Origin: Fallopia convolvulus
Taxonomy: Eukaryota; Streptophyta; Magnoliopsida; Caryophyllales; Polygonaceae
Direction: 5' to 3'
DNA: 64,000 bases
Assembly (NCBI GenBank): GCA_964016875.1
Contig: OZ024719.1
Span: forward strand, 68,767,224 to 68,831,223
The position numbers and the translations under genes are program-made. The notes beneath the pieces are model-generated. The model saw nothing but the letters and a program-made list of their open reading frames with translations. It was not told the origin of the DNA and searched no databases. The stretch's first letter is position 1. Each line of letters opens with the position of its first letter. Positions 22,449-33,946 of this stretch are shown here, in pieces.

Positions 22449-24842
22449 CTAAGCTGTCTCTTGGAAGTTGATTGATCGAGCCAATGCTGCAGGATTTTCA
22501 TTGAGCATTGGAAAGCTCTTCTTCATCTTGTGTTTCTTATCATCACTCTTTGATTGCAACCCTCTAAAGAATCCACCATTAGCAGCAGGCTCAACCTTTT
22601 TTATTCCAAGTGTTGTCCATATAGAGCTCTTTGCAGCCTCCTCTGGGTCATCAATCCTTAGTGTCTTGGGAACCAAAACCTGAGAAGAACCCAAACTCTT
22701 CTGTACATCACTTGATGTATTAAGAGTGTCTTCTTCCCTTAAATGCTTACCAAGTGTGGGAGAATTAGGGTTTGATCCTGGACTTTTTGGGCTCAATGAT
22801 ATTGGTGATGATACCCAAGGAATTGCAGCTCCATTCCAATAGGGTGCCGGGTAAAATGGCATAGGAGGGAAGAATCCTGGTGGCGGTGGGGCCAAAGAAA
22901 CTGTCGGGTACCCGTAACCCAACTGGAAACCCGGAAAAACTTGATGACTGGTGATATTCTGCATATTATGAGGGATTTGATGAGTTGGTTTAGCACCCGG
23001 TTTTAAGCCGCCTTCTTCCATTGAACTTCGAGTATCAACATTCTCTTTATTTCTACAACTAACATAAACCCCATTTGGGGTTCCATTCAGAATTTTCTTC
23101 CCACCAATGTTCATCATAGAAGCTATGGAGTCACAGAGTGGAGAGTCTGCACCAAAGTTTAGCACGGTTCCGTTAGAATCTGGTTGTTTGACTGGGTGGT
23201 GAAGCCCGTGCTGGAGAGCCTCGGAGATACTCAGATGGCAGTACTTGGATGAGGTGGAAGTCTTGTTCTTGCGGCGGCCAGCGCCAACTGGAACGTTCCT
23301 CATGGACCCACCAGCAGTCCAGTACCTCTGGCAGCTCTTGCAGAAGTGCCTTGGCTGATTGACGTTGTAGTTGTTGTAGTAGCAGAATTTGGTGTCCATG
23401 CTGTTGCACCTTGGGCATGGCAGGATCTTGTCCGGCTTCTTCATAGATTTCTCTGGCAAGTTCTTTGATTCTTCGTCATCCTTTTGAGATTCAGCTGCTG
23501 AGTTCTCATCAACGCTAATTGGCGAGCTTTGATCAACACTACTACTATTAGTACCCTTTTTGGATGCAGTTTGAATATCTGGATTAAAATTATTCTTGGT
23601 TGCAGATGTATCAGAAGGATCATCTTTAAGGACAGACTCATCAGTTGATTTTTGTTCTGCTTGTCCCTGAGATAAAAAACAATAAAAAACAATTTTAACA
23701 ACCTAACTTTACATGAATATCTAGCATGTTAGGTTCTTTAACTTCAGGTTCAAATGGAACCAACCATAGCCCTTCCTCCAAACTTGCATAAGGATTATTA
23801 GTAGTCAGCCTTTCAGGGCAACCCCCTAATATCACAAATGTTCAAGATAACACTACTTAACTTTTGACCCAAAAAAATGTAAGCTGGAACTTACTAGCAA
23901 TTCAATAAAAATGGAACAAAATAACAGAGATGATGCATTGAATAAGAAGTAAGTTCATAGTCCCTTTTTCTTTTATTGAAGTGAATGTGATGAAATTATT
24001 GGTTTGATGAACCCCTTTATGAAACTAGTAAGTTTTGAGATGGCCTGATGGAACAAGTCAAAGAAGTTGGTTAGGCAGGGTGATCCAAGCAATTAAGAAG
24101 GTATAGTGGGGAAGATGAAGTCTTAAACAGTGACTTGAAAAAGGCGAAGAAAACTATAATACCCACTGGTAGTACCAGGAAGAACTTTCTGGTTTGCAGC
24201 AGCTTTATACAGATAGAAACTTTATGGACAAAAAAACTGTAGCTACCCACAGAATACTGGAATTCAGGCAAGTTCAAAAAGTCATTCAATGAACACAATT
24301 GGACAAAAGACAAAAGAAGAAAAGATAAACTGAAAATCAAACCGAAATCATGCAGAAACTGAATCTCAATTTAATTTCAAAATTTCTCAATAGTCCATTT
24401 CATTGAGAACTAATAAGTAGAGATTAAAGCCTAACAGATCGAAATATCCAATCAGAAGCCATGGAAACCAACACATATCAGCAATTGAGCTCCCAATTCC
24501 TCCCAAAACCCCTCAAAAGCAAAGGAAAAAAAATAAAATAAAATAACCAGCAACCTCGAACCATAAAAAAAAGAGCAGAAATCAACAGCACCACACAAAA
24601 GGAAAGTAAAATCGACCTATAAATTCCATTCGCCTTCGACAAATTGCTATGCAAATCTATGAAGGAACCAAAAGATAACTCCAAGTCTCACATGTCCAAC
24701 TCACCTTTTGCGCGTCGTCTTTCTCTTCCGAGTGCTCCGAAGTCACAGCAGCATCATTAGAATCACTAGAAACCTCGTCGGAAGAGATGAGGGGAATCGT
24801 CTTCCCGAAGAGCTTGAACGCAGGGTCACCGATGTCCAACAT
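22449..24842 (-). CDS. CDF: Cycling DOF factor (CDF) transcription factor
   Basis: Two exons, 24842-24705 and 23666-22449, joined by an intron of about 1.04 kb, give 451 residues. The start MLDIGDPAFKLFGKTIPL is the conserved CDF N-terminus. The DOF zinc finger follows the acidic linker: PCPRCNSMDTKFCYYNNYNV then PRHFCKSCQRYWTAGG, with the C-x2-C...C-x2-C ligands, and ends with VPVGAGRRKNK. The C-terminal CDF motifs are present: TLGKHLREEDT, VPKTLRIDDPEEAAKSSIWT and GGFFRGLQSKSDDKKH with NENPAALARSINFQ at the end; in known CDFs these bind FKF1 and GIGANTEA, which target the protein for degradation. CDFs bind AAAG and repress CONSTANS and FT, delaying flowering by day length, and also act in stress and nitrogen responses. 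No lesion is seen. Confidence 0.95.
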
Positions 24843-25099
24843 TTTCCGGCGGCCGGAAAAGAATTTTCTTTTTCCTTTTTGTTATTGACAGAGGGAGGGG
24901 AAAGGCAAAGCGAAGAGGGAGTTGGAGGAGTTGGCAGTCTGGGAAGAAGGGTTTTAGATCCGTTTAAAATCAAACGGGATTGCCACGTCATCATCTTGGT
25001 TATTTCTCAGCCACATAAAATTCTTATATTATTATAGTATCTTGCTTCCCCTTGAATTCTCGACTTTGATTATTAATCCATTTGTATTAGAAGTCATGT
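24843..25099 (-). promoter_or_regulatory. Upstream region of the CDF gene, cut short by the TRIM element
   Basis: Only about 257 bases separate the CDF start codon from the TRIM-like element at 25100. The stretch has a purine-rich leader on the plus strand at about 24880-24925, pyrimidine-rich on the CDF strand. Any more distal CDF promoter elements would lie within or beyond the retroelements. Confidence 0.4.
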
Positions 25100-25237
25100 T
25101 GTTATAGGAAATCGTTATGGGGATATCCGACATTGAAAAGTCATAAAATCCAATATGTGGTATATAAGTGGGAAGTTTTCCACCCCTATTGGCTAGCTTT
25201 TGGGGTGGTTCTACTCTACTTTATATACCCTGTAACA
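25100..25237 (+). repeat. 5' LTR of the TRIM-like element
   Basis: 138 bp, TG...CA ends, containing GTGGTATATAAGTGGGAAG and CACCCCTATTGGCTAGCTTT, which recur in the 3' LTR. A TATATAA-type TATA box is present. It is followed after one base by the primer-binding site. Confidence 0.85.
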
Positions 25238-25238
25238 A

Positions 25239-25250
25239 TGGTATCAGAGC
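25239..25250 (+). promoter_or_regulatory. Primer-binding site of the TRIM-like element
   Basis: TGGTATCAGAGC is complementary to the 3' end of plant initiator tRNA-Met, the usual retroelement primer. It begins two bases after the TRIM 5' LTR. Confidence 0.85.
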
Positions 25251-25365
25251 TGAGACCGGCCTTCCGACACGATGCCTTCCGTTGTACCACGAGCGCGCAT
25301 TGGGAGGGTCGCGTGGTACCATTGTCGGAACGTAAGAGGCAAGGAAGCCCAGTTCCCCAGTGGGT

Positions 25366-25739
25366 TGATACCGGATTTCAGACTCCTTATAATCTATAGT
25401 TTCAATTTCATAAGTCGTTATGAACATTGTTCTGTTTTCAATTAAACAAACTAAAGTCCGGTTTTGTCCGGTCTAAACAATCCACTTTATGTTAACCGGT
25501 TTGTTCCGGGTTTAGGGCCGTTGGGGCTAATATGTAAGGAAGCTTCTCGCTTCTGTGAGTTGAATCAGAAATTAATCAATTTCCCAATTCTCAAATTCTC
25601 TCTAAATCCTCACTAAATCCTCAAGTTCTCTTCAACCTCCAGAGTGATTTTCTGATTTGTATCACTCTCGGGCAAGAGATCCCCAAATCCAGGTTGGTTT
25701 ACAATCTCGTTTGGGATTTATCGTTTCAATACGTTATCA
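25366..25739 (+). repeat. 5' LTR of the chromovirus
   Basis: 374 bp, TGATACC...TTATCA. Has the 11-base tandem duplication near 25604-25625 that the other LTR lacks. Otherwise identical to the right LTR apart from one base. Confidence 0.95.
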
Positions 25740-25740
25740 G

Positions 25741-25752
25741 TGGTATCAGAGC
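25741..25752 (+). promoter_or_regulatory. Primer-binding site of the chromovirus
   Basis: TGGTATCAGAGC follows the left LTR after one base, complementary to initiator tRNA-Met. Confidence 0.9.
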
Positions 25753-25777
25753 TTCGAATTTTGCAGACCTGTGAGGA

Positions 25778-28700
25778 ATGGCCGACAACAACCCCCAAAC
25801 TCGCAATCGCTCGCTCCAGGATCTTAATCGCCTTGTTGAGGAGAGCGCTCAAGCTCAGGTGCAACGGGAAGCTGAAAACGCCAGGCGATTCGAAGCGCTC
25901 CTGAATAGCAACGCTAACCTAGTTGCTAGTCAAGCTGGATTGAACCAGCGACTCGATGAGCTCAAGGAGATCGTGGCAAATCTAGCGATGAGGCAGAACG
26001 CTCCGGCAACCCCGTTACGGACTGCAAGAGGTGGCGATTCTTCTACCTCCAGTGAGAATCGAGTGGAAATCAGCCCAGATCCTCCAGATCTGACGAGAAG
26101 GGCAAACGCGGTGATGCATCGAGCCCCGATCGTCACATCCCAAGGTAATTCATCTTTTCCCGGGGGACTTGCTGCTCGATTGGCTAAAGTAGAGTTTCCT
26201 AAGTTTAATGGTGATCAATTGTGTGAATGGCTATTCAAGTGTGAGCAATTTTTTATGTTGGATAATACGATACCGGAATTGAAGGTGAGGCTGGCTTCCC
26301 TACATTTAGAAGGTCGTGCGTTGCAATGGCATCACAATTTCATACGAGAAATGTTGAATGAGTTCCCGTCGTGGCCCAATTATGTCGTTGCTATCTCTGC
26401 CCGGTTTGGTGAATTGTTTGACGATCCTCTATCTGAGTTAGTTAATCTGAAACAATCTGAACCTGTTGAGGAGTTCCTGGATAAATTTGAGTGTGCCTTA
26501 TCCAGGTTGAGTCTACCAGCTTCCCACACCCTTAGTATATTTTTGGCCAATATCTATCCACACCTCCACTATCACGTAAGGCAGTTCAAACCTAGTTCTA
26601 TATCAGAAGCAGCCAGGCTTGCCAAGCTATATGAATCATCTTTAGCTTCCTGCGTTGCAAAACCAAGCACCACAAAATTCTCCCTTCCATCTAGTCAAAA
26701 CAAATTCTCCCCGACTTTTAAACCTACTGTCACCAACAAAGCCCCCATCCTACCTAGTCCTGACCCCCAAAGGTTTCCTCAACCTAAAACATTGGCTCTT
26801 CCAACTCCCTTCAAACCTAACCCAAACAATGCCCAACCTCGACAATATAGGAGGTATACAGTAGAGGAGATGCAAGATCGAAAGGCCCAAGGGCTATGCA
26901 TGTATTGTGATGAAAAATTCACCCCAGGGCATCAATTCAAGCATAGAGGAGGACAATTGTTCTATTTAGAAGGAGAAGATGTTACTGAGGCTGAAACAGA
27001 CTTGGATCATGCCCCCATACAAGAGACTCTAGAAAATGGTGAGAAGGGTCAAGTCTACCAGATTTCAGTTAATGCTATCCAGGGAACAACAACCTACAAT
27101 TGTATGAGAGTCACAGGAAGTTATGGCAAAAAGCAATTCAGCATTCTGATTGATCGAGGGAGTTCTCATAGTTTTATTGATCTAGAGGTGGCCAAGACTT
27201 TAGGGTGCCCTTTAGTTCCAGCCCCACCATTATATGTCAAGGCAGCGATTGGTGGGTCTCTATTGTCTAATTTTCGGTGTCAAGAGTTTAAATGGACCAT
27301 GCAAGAGATGGAGTTCAAGGCAGATGTGAGGACTGTGCCTCTGGATAGTTTTGATGTGATACTTGGCATTCAATGGTTGATTACTGTCAGCCTGGTGTGG
27401 TGGGATTATGTTCATATGAAAATGAAGTTTCAAATGAATGGGAAGCAATGTATCCTTCGAGGAGCAAGTAATTCCAATTGCAAGTTAATCAAGGGCAGTA
27501 CCCTGAGTAAAAATGTCCAACAAGGAGCCCAATTGGCTTTCATTCAGGTTTTTGAGGCTGCTAACAGTGAGGAAGAGCCTCGACTTTGCCATATTTCTGC
27601 ATCAGATTGTGATTCTAAGAAAAATGACCCCAACCTGCAAGATTTGCTAAATGAATATTCTGATTTGTTTAATGAACCTCACAGCCTCCCACCATTCAGG
27701 AAGGGATTCGATCACCAAATACCCCTTATACCAGAAGCACAACTTGTGAACAAACGACCTTATAGGTATTCTATGCAACAAAAGGATGCCATTGAGAACA
27801 TTATCAAGGAGATGTTGGACCAAGGAGTCATACAGTACAACACCAGTCCCTATGCCTCGCCGGTTGTATTGGTGAAAAAGAAAGATGGGTCATGGCGCCT
27901 CTGTGTCGACTATAGAGGGCTGAACAACCAAACTGTAAAAGACAGATATCCAATTCCTTTGCTGGAAGATCTGCTTGATGAGCTGGGTGGCTCCAGTGTT
28001 TACTCCAAGCTTGATCTTCGTTCTGGTTTCCATCAAATCAGAATGCACTCCTCTGATGTGTTCAAAACTGCGTTCAAAACGCACTCCGGGCATTATGAGT
28101 ATTTGGTGATGCCTTTTGGCCTCACAAACGCACCAAGCACGTTCCAAGGCCTAATGAATCATGTCTTCAGAGATGTAGCAAGACGGTTTGTTCTGGTGTT
28201 TTTTGATGACATCCTGGTATATAGCAACAATTGGGAAGCGCACCTTCAGCATTTAAGACATGTATTTTCAATCTTAAGGCAGAACCATTTGTTCCTGAAG
28301 CCTTCTAAGTGCACCTTCGGGGCTGCCACTATAGAGTACATGGGCCATTTTATTTCAGCAAAGGGAGTTAGTACTGACCCTGCAAAAGTCCAAGCTGTAC
28401 AAGACTGGCCTCAACCAAGCAACCTAAAACAGTTGAGAAGTTTCTTAGGCCTAGCTAACTACTATAGGCGGTTCATCAAAGGGTATGGGATTATATCCAA
28501 GCCGCTCACCTCTTTGTTGAAGAAAGATAGCTTCCATTGGACATCCGAAGCCACTACAGCATTCAGCCAACTAAAACTTGCATTATCTACGGCACCAGTA
28601 TTGTCCCTGCCTGATTTTGATAAGCCTTTTACAGTTGAGACAGACGCTTCTAAGCTGGGAATTGGAGCAGTACTTATGCAAGAGAATCACCCTATAAGTT

Positions 28701-30445
28701 TTCTAAGCAGAAATTTGGGCCCGAGGTACCAAGGCCTCTCAGTCTATGAAAAAGAACTGATGGCTGTTGTGTTTGTTGTCCAGCATTGGGGATCCTACCT
28801 GCTCCATAGGCCTTTTGTTATTAAAGCAGACCAAAAGAGCCTTAAATACCTCTTAGAGCAGAAGGTGACAACCCCATTTCAACATATGTGGCTCTCCAAG
28901 CTTCTTGGATATTCTTTCATTATTGAGTATAAACAAGGCAAAGAAAATGTCGTGGCTGATGCCTTGTCAAGAGTGGAAGGAGCACAATTACTACAACTCA
29001 CACTCACTAATATCTACCCTGATTTCTAAGATTTAATCAGGAAGTCTTGGTTTACAGATCCCCATATGGCCAAGATAATCTCGGACTTGGAGGGTAATTC
29101 TACTTCACACCCCCAATTCAGCTATACAAGACATGAGTTGAGGCGAAAAGGAAAGCTAGTGGTGGGAAACTCAACTGAACTGAAGTTGAAAATCCTCCAG
29201 TGGCTTCATGATTCAGCTAGTGGTGGTCATTCAGGCCGTGATGCTACTCTGAAAAGGGTACAAACCTTGTTCTACTGGGCTGGGATGGCCAAGGAAATTC
29301 AGCATTATGTTCGTAACTGTGGTGTTTGTCAGAAATATAAATATGATACGACAGCTTCTCCCGGTCTCCTACAGCCACTCCCAATACCAATGACTGTCTG
29401 GGAATCCATTAGTATGGATTTTATAAAGGGACTTCCTCCATCCTTTGGCAAGCATACTATTCTGGTTATAGTTGACAGATTGAGTAAGTATTCTCACTTC
29501 CTACCTCTCTCCCATCCATACACTGCCTCCACTGTCGCTCAAGTGTATTTGGATCATGTTTTTAAATTGCATGGCATGCCTCAGGTCATTATTTCTGACC
29601 GGGATCCTATTTTTCTGAGTGAACTATGGCAAGAGATGTTTAGGGTGCAGGGAGTCGATCTCCATTTCTCATCAGCCTACCACCCTCAGACTGACGGGCA
29701 AACAGAAGTCACTAATCGAACCTTGGAGACATATTTAAGATGCATGTGTGGAGAAGCACCTCATACTTGGAGTAAATGGCTCCCTCTTGCAGAATGGTGG
29801 TACAACACAACCCATCATTCAGCAATACAGTCCACACCCTTCGAAATTCTCTATGGCTATTCTCCACCAACTCATATGCCTTATTTGCCTGGTGAAAGTA
29901 AGTCACAGTTGGTGGATCGAAGTTTTCAAAAAAGGGAATCAATTATCTCCATGCTTAAGTTTCATCTCCTGCGAGCTCAAAACCGGATGAAGCAAATGGC
30001 TGATGTGCACCGCACTCATAGGGTCTTTCAAGTGGGTGACTGGGTTTTCCTAAAATTACAGCCCTACCGTCAGCAATCGATGAAGCACAAGGTAGCACAA
30101 AAGTTGTCTCCAAGGTATTATGGCCCCTTCAAGGTACTTGAGAAGGTAGGAGCTGTTGCCTACAAGCTGGAATTACCTCCCTCAGCATCAATTCACAATA
30201 CTTTCCACGTGAGCCAGCTCAAAGCTTGCCCGAATCCCCCGGATTCTCAAGTGCCCTTACCCCCATTCATGGCCGATCTTGGAGCTGACAAAGAACTAGA
30301 GTGTATTCTGGAGAAGAAGATGGTTCGACACCGGAATGCAGCAGCCACCAAAATACTTGTCCAATGGAAGGGATTCCCCGCTTCACAGGCCACTTGGGAA
30401 TTTTACTCTGATTTTATAGCCAAGTACCCAGATTTCGATCCTTGA
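25778..30445 (+). pseudogene. Chromovirus Gag-Pol polyprotein, one frame with a single internal stop
   Basis: One frame runs from ATG 25778 to the stop at 30443-30445, interrupted only by TAA at 29027-29029 (codon 1084), between RNase H and integrase. Order: Gag to about residue 360; zinc knuckle at 374 (CMYCDEKFTPGHQFKH, where the last Cys is replaced by Phe); protease near 459 with Asp-Arg-Gly instead of Asp-Ser/Thr/Gly-Gly; reverse transcriptase with FFDDILVYS near 808; RNase H with TVETDASKLG; integrase with a zinc-binding HHCC region (CGVCQKYK), MDFIKGLP, ISDRDPIF and the QTDGQTEVTNRTLE block; and a chromodomain-like tail (ILVQWKGFPASQATWEFY). Chromodomains guide insertion to heterochromatin. 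The stop and the changed protease and knuckle residues suggest this copy is not autonomous despite its youth. Confidence 0.93.
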
Positions 30446-30474
30446 GGACAAGGATGCTCTTGAGAGGGAAGTAT

Positions 30475-30837
30475 TGATACCGGATTTCAGACTCCTTATA
30501 ATCTATAGTTTCAATTTCATAAGTCGTTATGAACATTGTTCTGTTTTCAATTAAACAAACTAAAGTCCGGTTTTGTCCGGTCTAAACAATCCACTTTATG
30601 CTAACCGGTTTGTTCCGGGTTTAGGGCCGTTGGGGCTAATATGTAAGGAAGCTTCTCGCTTCTGTGAGTTGAATCAGAAATTAATCAATTTCCCAATTCT
30701 CAAATTCTCTCTAAATCCTCAAGTTCTCTTCAACCTCCAGAGTGATTTTCTGATTTGTATCACTCTCGGGCAAGAGATCCCCAAATCCAGGTTGGTTTAC
30801 AATCTCGTTTGGGATTTATCGTTTCAATACGTTATCA
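30475..30837 (+). repeat. 3' LTR of the chromovirus
   Basis: 363 bp, TGATACC...TTATCA, preceded by a purine tract and followed by the target duplication TGGGT. Confidence 0.95.
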
Positions 30838-31027
30838 TGGGTACCCGTCGGAACGCCGGGCTCACGTCTCGGCGGCAGTTACAGGAGTGGTGGGTAGTTG
30901 GCACCTAGTGCGGTGCCGACCCCGGCGGATTAAGGGCCGACCGAGGCCAGGGCACCTGGTGCGGACCCTGGTGCCTGGATTCCTGTAACAGTGCCGCCGT
31001 GGACGTCGGCACTCAGTGGGAGTGCTT

Positions 31028-31255
31028 TGTTATAGGAAATCTTTATGGGGGATATCCCACATTGGAAAGTCATGACCTCCAATGTGTGGTATATAAGTGA
31101 GAAGTTCTCCACCCCTATTGGCTAGCTTTTGGGGGGTGGTTTTACTCATAAGGATTTCCCACTTATAGGGGTGGGGAACTTCCCACTTATATACCACACA
31201 TTGAAGGTCATGACTTTCCAATGTGGGATATCCCCAATAAGGATTTCCTATAACA
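31028..31255. repeat. TRIM 3' LTR plus a head-to-head inverted LTR copy
   Basis: 31028-31148 is the forward LTR, missing about 20 bases of its end. 31149-31255 is the reverse complement of an LTR start through its middle and ends in the reverse complement of TGTTATAGG. The two form an imperfect palindrome with arms of about 100 bases. The inverted copy is not identical to either other LTR, for example it has CCTTATTGGGG where the forward copy has CTTTATGGGGG. Confidence 0.85.
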
Positions 31256-32889
31256 AATGTATGTAATCCTTTTTTATTTAACAAATCAATTACGTGAAAA
31301 AAGAGAATAATTTAATAGAATACGTGCAAGCTGCTCATTGGCTGTGTCGCATGGATACAAACTTCTTGCTTTTTCGGGGAAAATAAGATTATTTTTAAGT
31401 GGCTTGATTATAAACACAATTTAACTTCAAAGTTCCAAATCCGACCAAACAAAACTCCAATGATCCAAACTACTACAAATACAAACAGAAATAACAACAT
31501 GGTTTTGAAACAACCTACTAATCTAGCTAGCCTAACTGTCTGTATTGGGTTGCTATACTCACAATTTTTTGATGTAAACTAGTGTAGTTTCCCGCGCAAG
31601 GCGCGGATTGTCTTGAAAATTTTAATTAGATTTTATATGACAAACCTTATCGGAGATAATTCGATGAAATGACCCACCCAATTTGGGTGTCACCTGTCAT
31701 TTACGTACAAAATACCAAATTGAAAGTCAGTCATGATGTACTTTTATTTATGGAGGCTGAGAATGAAAAGACGATAGAAGCAACAACAAATTGATCGATC
31801 AAGAGAAAATATCATGGAGAGTAGGGACAAATCGATCGGTGAATTGAAGATCGGCGAGAAATCGATCGATAGGCATTTCAGTGCAGAGCAACCAAAAAAC
31901 GATTTAAAGGGATACCATTAGCAAGGAGTCCAAGCCCCAAGGACATATGCGCGGTATATTTTTGATGGAGAAAGAGAATGAACCTTATTAACAAACATTG
32001 AATGAACCTAGAAAAAAAACTCAAAATTTGAGTGAAAAAATTTTTTATCCAAATTTTGAATGAATCTCTTTTAAACAATTTAAATATAAAATAATCAAAA
32101 TTTTTATCCAAATTTGGGTGAAAAAATTACATGGTAAAAATTTAAATACTTAGTAATTTTTTAAACCGGTAGATATTTGTTAAGATATAATACATAGATC
32201 AATTTCACAAATAAATAAATTATAGCCATATCTTTGTATCTAAATTTATGTGAAATGATATATAGTTTTTTAGCAAGAAAAGATTACGTAGTTGGAAATG
32301 AAAGATTTGATAATTCGACCAAAAAAATGAAAGATTTGATAAAAAAAAAAATTGATTCCTTCCTATCCAAATATAATAGATAGATTAGTGACAAATATTA
32401 TGGAAATTAGTTTTTTTTTAAAATCATACCCATACAAATATACTATTAGGAGCTAGACGGGTGAATATTCATTTACTACCAAAAAAAATTAATATAATCA
32501 ATAAGTAGATTTGCTTTCATGTGTATGTAGCTTACAGTTAGAGTTTACCCACTGGAGGAGACAATTATGAAGATTGTCGTTCTATTAAATATAAAAGATA
32601 ATTATGTCAATGATTGAAGTTTGCCAAGACTATATTACCAAGTGTCCCACTATTAAATTCATTAAGTCCACTAATATCTAAAGCTCACTTTTTTATTATG
32701 ATAATCAAACACGGATTATCACCTCGTTAGCTAACCTATTGGCTATTGCCACCGGCCATATATGATACAATCATACAGAGTATATGAAAACAAAGCAATA
32801 TTCATATATTAATATATTCATTTTTTTAAGTAAGAAAAGTAATTAGGGTGATTACTATCAAAACTTAAAGATGTTATTTTTCTTTATCC
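31256..32889. other. AT-rich intergenic region with a Helitron-like terminus
   Basis: No gene is supported. The only structured part is the Helitron-like end at 31579-31606. Long A/T runs are common after 32030. Confidence 0.5.
31579..31606 (-). mobile_element. Putative Helitron 3' terminus
   Basis: On the minus strand, the GC hairpin CCGCGCCTTGCGCGG is followed by about 8 bases and CTAG, then T at the junction. A short GC hairpin about 10 bases before CTRR, inserted at an A|T site, is the classic Helitron 3' end. The 5' end (TC) was not located, so the size is unknown. Confidence 0.55.
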
Positions 32890-33946
32890 GTTTTTTAAAG
32901 GTTAATTGTATTAGAAAAGAGAGAGATTTGCAGTACTAATAGACAAGCAAAGTTTTAAGGCTTGTTAGCACTAGATACAAAAATGTCCAAAAGGACAAGA
33001 GGCATGAGGCCGCAATCAAAAACAGGGAGGGTCCATTAGACAGAGATTACTTGCTTTAGATGTTAAGCGCACTTCTCCAAGAGGTGTCTCCTCGGTTGTT
33101 CCTATTCCAATTCGTCGTGGCCTTTAGTTTCATGGAGCTCATAACTTGTTGGGTGCACTCATCTACGGTGGTGGCGGTATCTTGGTAGAGGAGAAGATTT
33201 CGGGCACGACAATGGTTGAGAGGTTGTTATTTCTGAGTTTGTGCAGGAAAGAGTTGCGATTTGGGCGGCTAGCGAGCCAGTTTGTCCACGTTGAGGTTAG
33301 CAAACCTGGAGTCGATATGGAGCCAGTTGAAAACGACTCCAAGGACTGAGTTGGTGTAGGAACAGCTGAGCCAGAGGTGTTCCTCCGTTTCAGGTGCAGA
33401 GTTGCAAAGTTTACAAGCAGCACTGCTCGAGATTTCCTAGTTGCGGAGCTTTCAAAGTGTGGGTAGCCTCTTAAGATAGGTAAACTAGGCGATAAAGTTG
33501 AATTGACCGGTGTTTAAACTTCCCCAGATGTAAGTATTCTAATCGACGACATGGACCTTTTTCCGGAGCTGTTCGTAGGTGGTTACGGTGTTGTAGTTGT
33601 CGTTGGTTGAGTGCATTGTGTCAACAAGTTCATTGGGTAGTTGCAGCTCCAAGAGTTTGTCTCTAGTTTTTTAGAATTGATTAACATGCCCATTTATCAA
33701 AAGTTCTAGTCTTGTTGTAGTTGTCCATATAGTTACGCTCCCAAGCTGGTAGGTCTGAATCCATGAAGTCCAGGGGCTAGTTTCGCTAGTGGCAAGCTCA
33801 AAAAGGATTCGTGCAATGCCGACTTTGTTCCATGCCAGGAGCTCTTTTAGATCGAAGCCACCTTTACTTTGTGGTTTTGGGACAACATCCCAAGCGACAA
33901 GGTTCTGATGTCTACTTTTCTTCCCACTCCAAAGGAAGCTCCTAAT

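Larger units (their letters stand above)
25366..30837 (+). mobile_element. Young Ty3/gypsy chromovirus, Reina-like
   Basis: 5472 bp with perfect 5-bp target duplication TGGGT at 25361-25365 and 30838-30842. LTRs are 25366-25739 (374 bp) and 30475-30837 (363 bp), both TGATA...TATCA. They differ by one base (T at 25492, C at 30601) and an 11-bp duplication (CTAAATCCTCA) in the left LTR. The primer-binding site is TGGTATCAGAGC at 25741-25752; a purine tract GAGAGGGAAG lies just before the right LTR. One long frame encodes Gag-Pol with a chromodomain-like end. The small size, single frame and short LTRs suggest the Reina clade, which needs a tree. It inserted into the TRIM-like element. Confidence 0.95.
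25100..31148 (+). mobile_element. TRIM-like miniature LTR retroelement, split by a chromovirus
   Basis: Without the inserted element (25366-30837) this is about 570 bp. The 5' LTR is 25100-25237 (TGTTATAGG...TGTAACA) and is followed by TGGTATCAGAGC at 25239-25250, the primer-binding site matching initiator tRNA-Met. The 3' LTR begins at 31028 with TGTTATAGGAAATC and is truncated at about 31148. The short GC-rich internal part has no coding capacity. Short LTRs, a clear PBS and no genes define TRIM elements. LTR copies differ at many sites, so it is older than the chromovirus inside it. Confidence 0.85.

Noticed and set aside
29027..29029. Programmed stop-codon readthrough between Pol domains
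   Set aside because: No recoding signal is visible and Ty3 chromoviruses normally use one frame; a nonsense mutation is simpler.
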